Made by a program: the position numbers and the translations under genes. DNA of 9,992 bases from Treponema sp. (GTDB taxonomy: Bacteria; Spirochaetota; Spirochaetia; Treponematales; Breznakiellaceae), in NCBI GenBank assembly GCA_009780285.1, contig WRAL01000026.1, positions 1 through 9,992 on the forward strand, written 5' to 3'. The notes under the pieces are model-generated. The model made no database searches. It saw nothing but the letters and a program-made list of their open reading frames with translations, and was not told the DNA's origin. Positions 6,303 through 9,992 of this stretch are shown here, in pieces. Within the stretch, counting starts at the first letter, position 1, and every line of letters begins with the position of its first letter.

Positions 6303-7124
6303 CTAAAAGAAAATGCGCAGCGCGAACCGGTCCAAAAGAACGAAGGCGCCCAGCGCCCCCGTGTAAACGGCGAAGCCCCAAAGCGATTTTTCCCTGACGA
6401 TCTTAAGCATGATTCGCACGGCGAAAAAGCCCACGATCGCCGCGGACAGCGTTCCCGCGACCAGCGCGCCCGAGCCCACCGCGCGCGCCGCCTCGGCGGC
6501 GGATTCGCTTCCGGCCATAAGCTCCACCGCCTGAAAAAGGCCGGCGCCTAAAATGATAGGGATTGAAAGCAGGAAGACGAAGCGCGCGCCGAAGTCGCGC
6601 CCAAGCCCGCGAGCGAGCGCCCCGGCCAGGGTTGCGCCGGAGCGGGAAACGCCGGGCACCACGGCCAGCGCCTGGCAGGCGCCGATAACAAGCGCGTCGC
6701 GCCAGCTCATTTCCTCGCGCCCGCGAAGCTCGGCGCGGCGGACGGCGCGCCTCGAGATAAGCTCCGCCGCCGAAAGCAGCGCCGCCGTGGCGAGAAAGGC
6801 GAAGCCAAGGTAATTGCCGGATTCGGCGGCGCCTTCCAGCCAGCCGCGCAGCAGGAGCGCCGCCGCGACGGCCGGAATCGTCGCGACGACGAGAAAGGCC
6901 GTTACCGGTTGCGCCAGGTTTTTAAGTATGTCCCATATCTCGCGGCGCAGCGCCGCGATCACCGCCGCCAGAGTCCCTATATGCACCGCCGTCTCGAAAA
7001 GGATCGGCCCGGCGTCTATGCCGAAGATTACCCGCGCCAGGACCAAATGCCCGCTTGACGAGACCGGCAGGAATTCGGTAAGGCCCTGAACGGCGCCAAG
7101 AAAAATAGCCTCGAAAATATTCAT
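6303..7124 (-). CDS. uppP: Undecaprenyl-diphosphatase (UppP/BacA family)
   Basis: A predicted 273-residue polytopic inner-membrane phosphatase that converts undecaprenyl diphosphate to undecaprenyl phosphate, recycling the lipid carrier for peptidoglycan and other envelope polymers; family members confer bacitracin tolerance when overproduced. The two hallmark motifs are present: Q13-G-L-T-E17 (the E/Q-xxx-E motif) running into FLPVSSSGHL with His26, and PGVSRSGAT (157-165) with Arg161. Length matches the family (about 265-280), and hydrophobic helices continue to the C-terminal FF. The frame is open for hundreds of codons upstream, but the N-terminus MNIFEAIFLGAVQGLTEFLP matches the family and has GGAGG at 7129-7133, 4 nt upstream. 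It is divergent from the LRR lipoprotein gene. Confidence 0.96.
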   Translation of the reverse strand: MNIFEAIFLGAVQGLTEFLPVSSSGHLVLARVIFGIDAGPILFETAVHIGTLAAVIAALRREIWDILKNLAQPVTAFLVVATIPAVAAALLLRGWLEGAAESGNYLGFAFLATAALLSAAELISRRAVRRAELRGREEMSWRDALVIGACQALAVVPGVSRSGATLAGALARGLGRDFGARFVFLLSIPIILGAGLFQAVELMAGSESAAEAARAVGSGALVAGTLSAAIVGFFAVRIMLKIVREKSLWGFAVYTGALGAFVLLDRFALRIFF

Positions 7125-7187
7125 AATGCCTCCATTTTGGCCTTGTTTTCGCAGTCGCGCCGCGCCTTGCCGAACATAGCCCCATAG

Positions 7188-7216
7188 ATAGTGACCGGCT
7201 TTTCGATTTGTGTCAA
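7188..7216 (-). promoter_or_regulatory. Candidate promoter of uppP
   Basis: On the minus strand, a perfect -35 TTGACA (7211-7216), a 17-nt spacer and a weak -10 CACTAT (7188-7193). TATCTA slightly downstream is an alternative -10 at longer spacing. The leader would be about 55-60 nt. Confidence 0.5.
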
Positions 7217-7222
7217 CGCGCC

Positions 7223-7251
7223 TTGACGCGGGCCCCGGCGCGGCGCATAAT
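7223..7251 (+). promoter_or_regulatory. Strong candidate promoter of the LRR lipoprotein gene, predicted leaderless
   Basis: -35 TTGACG (7223-7228, 5 of 6), 17-nt spacer, -10 CATAAT (7246-7251, 5 of 6). Transcription would start near 7258, exactly at the A of the ATG. The -10 sits in the palindrome GGCGCAT-A-ATGCGCC (7242-7256), and no Shine-Dalgarno precedes the start. Confidence 0.65.
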
Positions 7252-7257
7252 GCGCCA

Positions 7258-8367
7258 ATGAGCCTTGCGAAAATTCCCGGCCTTCGCGCCGCGACGGCCC
7301 TCCTCGCCCTCGCGCTTTTGGGATGCTCAGGCTCTCCGGGCGCGGAAGGAGCCGCCGGCTCCTTTGGAGACGCGGACTGCGCGCACAGCATGGCTTGGAT
7401 CACGGCCCTCGCCCCCGGCTGGGAAGAGCGCGGCGAGGAGCGGCTTGCCTGCGTCTTTTGCGGCCTGTACGAGGAGGCTCGGGCCGTGGCCTCGTTTTCC
7501 TCCCTTGAATTCGTTGCCGTCGATGGCGGCTTCGAGGTTTCCGGCTTTTCCGGCGAGGAGCGCGCCGTGGCCGTGCCGGCCTTTCGCCCGGACGGCGCGC
7601 GGATCCTGGGCATAGGAAGCGCGGCCTTCGCGAACCGGGGCCTTGAAAGCCTCGCGCTGGAGCCGGGGATCGAATGGATAGGCGACTGGGCCTTTGCCGG
7701 CAACCGCCTTGAAGCCTTGAGCCTTCCGCAGGGAATGGCGCGCCTGGGAGCCGGCGCCTTTCGCGGAAACCGCATTTCCGATCTGATCCTTCCGCGCGGC
7801 CTCGAATTCCTGGGCGACTGGGCCTTCGCCGACAACGCCCTGCGCGAGGTCGACATCCCCGCTGGCCTCGCCGAAATCGGCGACGCGGCCTTTATCAACA
7901 ACCTTATCGAAAAAGCCGAAATCCCCGAGGGCGCGCGGCGCGTGGGCAACGCGGCCTTTTTCGGCAACAGGATCTCCGTCGCGCTTTTAAGCGACTCGCT
8001 TAGGGACATAGGCGCCTCGGCCTTCGCCGGCAACCTTCTTTCCGGCGTGGAAATTCCGGCCGGCGTGGAAAGCGTAGGCGCCTTCGCTTTCGCCGACAAT
8101 AAAATCGAGGCCATAGAAATCCCCCCCTCCGTCTCGTTCATAGGAGGCTGGGCCTTCGCCGGAAATCTTATTAGCGCCATTGAAATTCCAGCCTCCGTGG
8201 CGACCATAGGAATGTCCGCCTTCGCCAACAACCCGCGCCTGGGCGCGATACGCATTCCCTTCGACACGCTGGCTCAGGCGGACGCCGGCTGGTGGTGGGG
8301 AACCTGGCGCGGCGACATAGGCGCGGCGACGATCCTTAACCGCTCCGGCGCGCAGGTCTGGCCCTAG
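7258..8367 (+). CDS. BspA-type leucine-rich-repeat lipoprotein
   Basis: A predicted 369-residue lipoprotein with a hydrophobic signal peptide and lipobox LLGC (Cys23). After an N-terminal region (about 24-128, containing Cys pairs such as CVFC), residues 129-326 (7642-8235) form nine uninterrupted 22-residue repeats with consensus L..L.IP.G...IG.WAFAGN., the Treponema pallidum/BspA-type LRR_5 family. A C-terminal cap (327-369) is rich in Trp (GWWWGTW). Family members are surface proteins linked to adhesion and host or matrix binding; the ligand here is unknown. A GTG at 7210 would add 16 residues, but ATG 7258 gives a normal lipoprotein signal and lies at the predicted transcription start. 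Its stop is 1 nt before the next gene, so the two are probably co-transcribed. The antisense frame is also open, as expected for a GC-rich repetitive gene. Confidence 0.9.
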   Translation: MSLAKIPGLRAATALLALALLGCSGSPGAEGAAGSFGDADCAHSMAWITALAPGWEERGEERLACVFCGLYEEARAVASFSSLEFVAVDGGFEVSGFSGEERAVAVPAFRPDGARILGIGSAAFANRGLESLALEPGIEWIGDWAFAGNRLEALSLPQGMARLGAGAFRGNRISDLILPRGLEFLGDWAFADNALREVDIPAGLAEIGDAAFINNLIEKAEIPEGARRVGNAAFFGNRISVALLSDSLRDIGASAFAGNLLSGVEIPAGVESVGAFAFADNKIEAIEIPPSVSFIGGWAFAGNLISAIEIPASVATIGMSAFANNPRLGAIRIPFDTLAQADAGWWWGTWRGDIGAATILNRSGAQVWP

Positions 8368-8368
8368 C

Positions 8369-9992
8369 ATGAAGGAGACCGCGCGCTTCGCCTCGGACAT
8401 GTACCTGCCGGAGATGCTTCACGTTTTTATCCTGCGCTCGCCCGTGGCGCGGGGAAGGCTCCTCTCCATCGAGATAGAGCCGGAAAAAATGCCGGAAGGC
8501 GTTTCACTGATCCTGGCGCGCGACATACCCGGCGAAAACAGGCTTTGGGAAATCGACGCGCCGCTTCTTTCGGGCGGCGGGATTTCCTACATAGGCGAGC
8601 CGCTGGCCCTGCTTTTAGGCCCCGATTTAGGCGCGCTGGAGGAATGCGCGGCAAACTGCGACATCCTTTGCGAGGAGGCGGAACCTCTGGGCATCGACGA
8701 CGAGGCTTTCGCGACCAAGGAAACGGCGACGGGAAACGTGGAAGAGGACTTCGCCGCCGTCGCCGCCAGCGGCGCAGGCGGCGTTGCCATAATAAAAAGC
8801 GAGCATGAGACGGGACTTCAGGATCACTGGCACTGCGAGCCTTGCGCCGCCGTCGCCTGGATAGAATCATCCCCCCCCGGGGGGGATGAGGCGGATGCCG
8901 AAAGCCTTTCCCCGGAAGCGACGAAAAAAGTCGTTATTTGCGCCGCGACGCAATGGCCGCGCGCCTTAAGGGAATCGGTGGCGCTCGCCCTTGGAATAGC
9001 CGCGAGCGAGGTGGAACTGCGCCCCTGCCCTTCGGATTCCGCCCTGGACGGAAAGCTCTGGCAGTCATCGCTGATCGCGTGCCAGGCGGCGCTGGGCGCC
9101 TGGATTTCCGGCAGGCCGACTCGCCTTGCGCCGGGAAAAAAAGAGGCCTTTCTTTTTTCCTCCAAGCGCGCGAGGTCGCGCCTTTGCTTTTCCAGCGCGC
9201 TGGACGAAAACGGCCGGCTTGTCGCCACGGAAATAGAGGCGCGCCTTGATTCCGGCGCGCTTGATTCCGGCGCCGAGCAAATGCTTGAACACCTGCGCCT
9301 TGGAAGCCTTGGCCTTTACGAGCGCCGGAGCCTTCGCTTTCGGGGCGTCGCGATAAAAACCAATACCCCCCCCGGGGGGGGCTTCGCCGGCTTCGGCATG
9401 GCGCAGGGCGCCTTCGCGCTGGAAAGCCACGTCTCGCGCATAGCCGAAAGCCTGGGCATGGATCCGGCGCAGTGGCGGCTTGAAAATCTTATCAAGCCCG
9501 GCGCGTCTTTTCCCGGCCTTCCGGCGCAGGCAGGCGCGAAGGCGCGGGAGCTTATAGCCTCGGCGCGGCGCATGAGCGACTACGGGCGCAAATGGGCGGC
9601 CTGCGAGCTTTTGCGCCTGAAGGCAAGGGAACGGCGCGGGGCCGGCGACGACGAAGCCCAGGCCCGCGCGCCCGGCGAGACCCTGCGCGGAATCGGAATG
9701 GCGCTTGGCTGCGCGGGCGGCCCCGGCCTTCGCGCCGAGGAGGGCGCCGCGACCGCCGCCGTCGAGGTTACGCTGGAAAAGGACGGCTCGCTTGAGATAA
9801 GGACCGGCATGGCGGACTTGGGCCCGCGCCCGGACTGGGCGGAGATCGCGCGCGACACTTTGGGCGTGGAGGAAAGCGGCCTGCGAATAGCCTACGATCC
9901 GGCGCTTGAGTCCGGGCCGCGAACGATGTCCCGAGGCGTTTCCCTTATCGCGCGCCTTATCGAGGAAGCCTGCGTCGCGATACGGGGCATGC
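8369..9992 (+). CDS. Divergent molybdopterin-binding subunit of the xanthine dehydrogenase family (3' end outside the window)
   Basis: At least 541 codons, open to the window edge. The fold is recognisable: RFASDMYLPEMLHVFILRSP (6-25) matches the N-terminal (K)xTGxARYxxDxxLPGMLH block with its first residues missing; ISYIGEPLALLLG fits the 'VGQPVALVVA' strand; Q151-D-H-W-H-C-E157-P fits Qx(H)xxxEP; NTPPGGGFAGFG (332-343) fits TNTPPxGAFRGFG, followed by ALESHVSRIAESLGMDP and LENLIKPG. Active enzymes bind Mo-pterin cytosine dinucleotide and hydroxylate purines or aldehydes with Fe-S and FAD partners. Here the GGGFGGKE loop reads SALDGKL (224-230), losing its glycines and the Glu, and the FRGFG Arg is Ala340. 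No Fe-S or FAD subunit is in view. ATG 8369 is the only upstream start (in-frame TAG at 8318); ribosome loading probably depends on coupling to the LRR stop. Two C8G7/C8G8 tracts lie in frame. Confidence 0.8.
   Translation, partial: MKETARFASDMYLPEMLHVFILRSPVARGRLLSIEIEPEKMPEGVSLILARDIPGENRLWEIDAPLLSGGGISYIGEPLALLLGPDLGALEECAANCDILCEEAEPLGIDDEAFATKETATGNVEEDFAAVAASGAGGVAIIKSEHETGLQDHWHCEPCAAVAWIESSPPGGDEADAESLSPEATKKVVICAATQWPRALRESVALALGIAASEVELRPCPSDSALDGKLWQSSLIACQAALGAWISGRPTRLAPGKKEAFLFSSKRARSRLCFSSALDENGRLVATEIEARLDSGALDSGAEQMLEHLRLGSLGLYERRSLRFRGVAIKTNTPPGGGFAGFGMAQGAFALESHVSRIAESLGMDPAQWRLENLIKPGASFPGLPAQAGAKARELIASARRMSDYGRKWAACELLRLKARERRGAGDDEAQARAPGETLRGIGMALGCAGGPGLRAEEGAATAAVEVTLEKDGSLEIRTGMADLGPRPDWAEIARDTLGVEESGLRIAYDPALESGPRTMSRGVSLIARLIEEACVAIRGM
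8871..8885 (+). repeat. C8G7 homopolymer pair inside the Mo-hydroxylase-like gene
   Basis: Eight C (8871-8878) followed by seven G (8879-8885), read as S-PP-GG-D in a variable linker. Gaining one base gives GGA TGA, an immediate stop; losing one gives a stop after roughly 30 codons. The length is in the range prone to slippage. Confidence 0.7.
9366..9381 (+). repeat. C8G8 homopolymer palindrome inside the Mo-hydroxylase-like gene
   Basis: Eight C (9366-9373) then eight G (9374-9381), a perfect 16-bp palindrome encoding most of the conserved TPPGGG segment (333-338). Gain or loss of one base would lead to in-frame stops within roughly 20-40 codons, near 9480 and 9440. Confidence 0.7.

Noticed and set aside
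7210..7257. A GTG start 16 codons upstream of the LRR lipoprotein ATG
   Set aside because: It puts the -35/-10 inside the gene, has no Shine-Dalgarno, and delays the lipoprotein signal peptide.
6303..8267. A 654-codon minus-strand frame giving a long N-terminal extension of UppP
   Set aside because: The first 380 codons are antisense to the LRR gene and translate into low-complexity repeats. UppP homology, length and a GGAGG site all place the start at 7124.
8427..9858. Multiple minus-strand frames opposite the Mo-hydroxylase-like gene
   Set aside because: The plus frame is continuous for at least 541 codons and has clear family motifs; the antisense frames are shadows.

Overview
The window is most likely chromosomal DNA from a GC-rich bacterium, probably a spirochaete of the Treponema group or a host-gut relative. 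The evidence for this is circumstantial: an InlB/Flg_new-repeat lipoprotein, a BspA-type leucine-rich-repeat lipoprotein of the sort abundant in treponemes, a PilZ protein of spirochaete-like architecture, and abundant palindromic interspersed repeats. No rRNA or other phylogenetic marker is present, so the assignment is an inference. No CRISPR array, tRNA, rRNA, transposase or phage gene was seen.

Layout. 1-1139: a + strand surface lipoprotein with its own terminator, visibly more AT-rich than its neighbours. 1140-1429: a convergent intergenic stretch in which nearly every segment belongs to an inverted repeat. 1412-4179: a tightly spaced minus-strand operon, read right to left as deoD (purine nucleoside phosphorylase), xth (exonuclease III), a rhomboid protease and a DUF6483-like helical protein, with gaps of 13, 9 and 22 bp and a sigma70-like promoter before deoD. 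4264-4958: three full copies and one partial copy of a roughly 200-bp composite repeat, each full copy carrying a long CTCCGTG/CACGGAG palindrome. 4982-6190: a minus-strand protein that looks like a PilZ domain split by a 210-residue insertion. 6303-7124: uppP (undecaprenyl-diphosphatase), minus strand. 7188-7257: a compact divergent promoter region with back-to-back -35 boxes 6 bp apart. 7258-8367: a + strand BspA-type LRR lipoprotein with nine exact 22-residue repeats, probably read from a leaderless mRNA. 8369-9992: the first 541 codons of a molybdenum-hydroxylase large-subunit homologue, starting 1 nt after the LRR stop and running off the window.

Relationships. deoD and xth plausibly serve nucleoside salvage and DNA repair. 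UppP recycles the lipid carrier of the cell envelope. The two lipoproteins are probably surface-exposed. The most unusual parts are the Mo-hydroxylase homologue (C8G7 and C8G8 tracts in frame, several normally invariant active-site residues missing, coupled to a surface LRR protein), the divergent promoter with a leaderless start, the split PilZ protein, and the two palindrome-rich regions.
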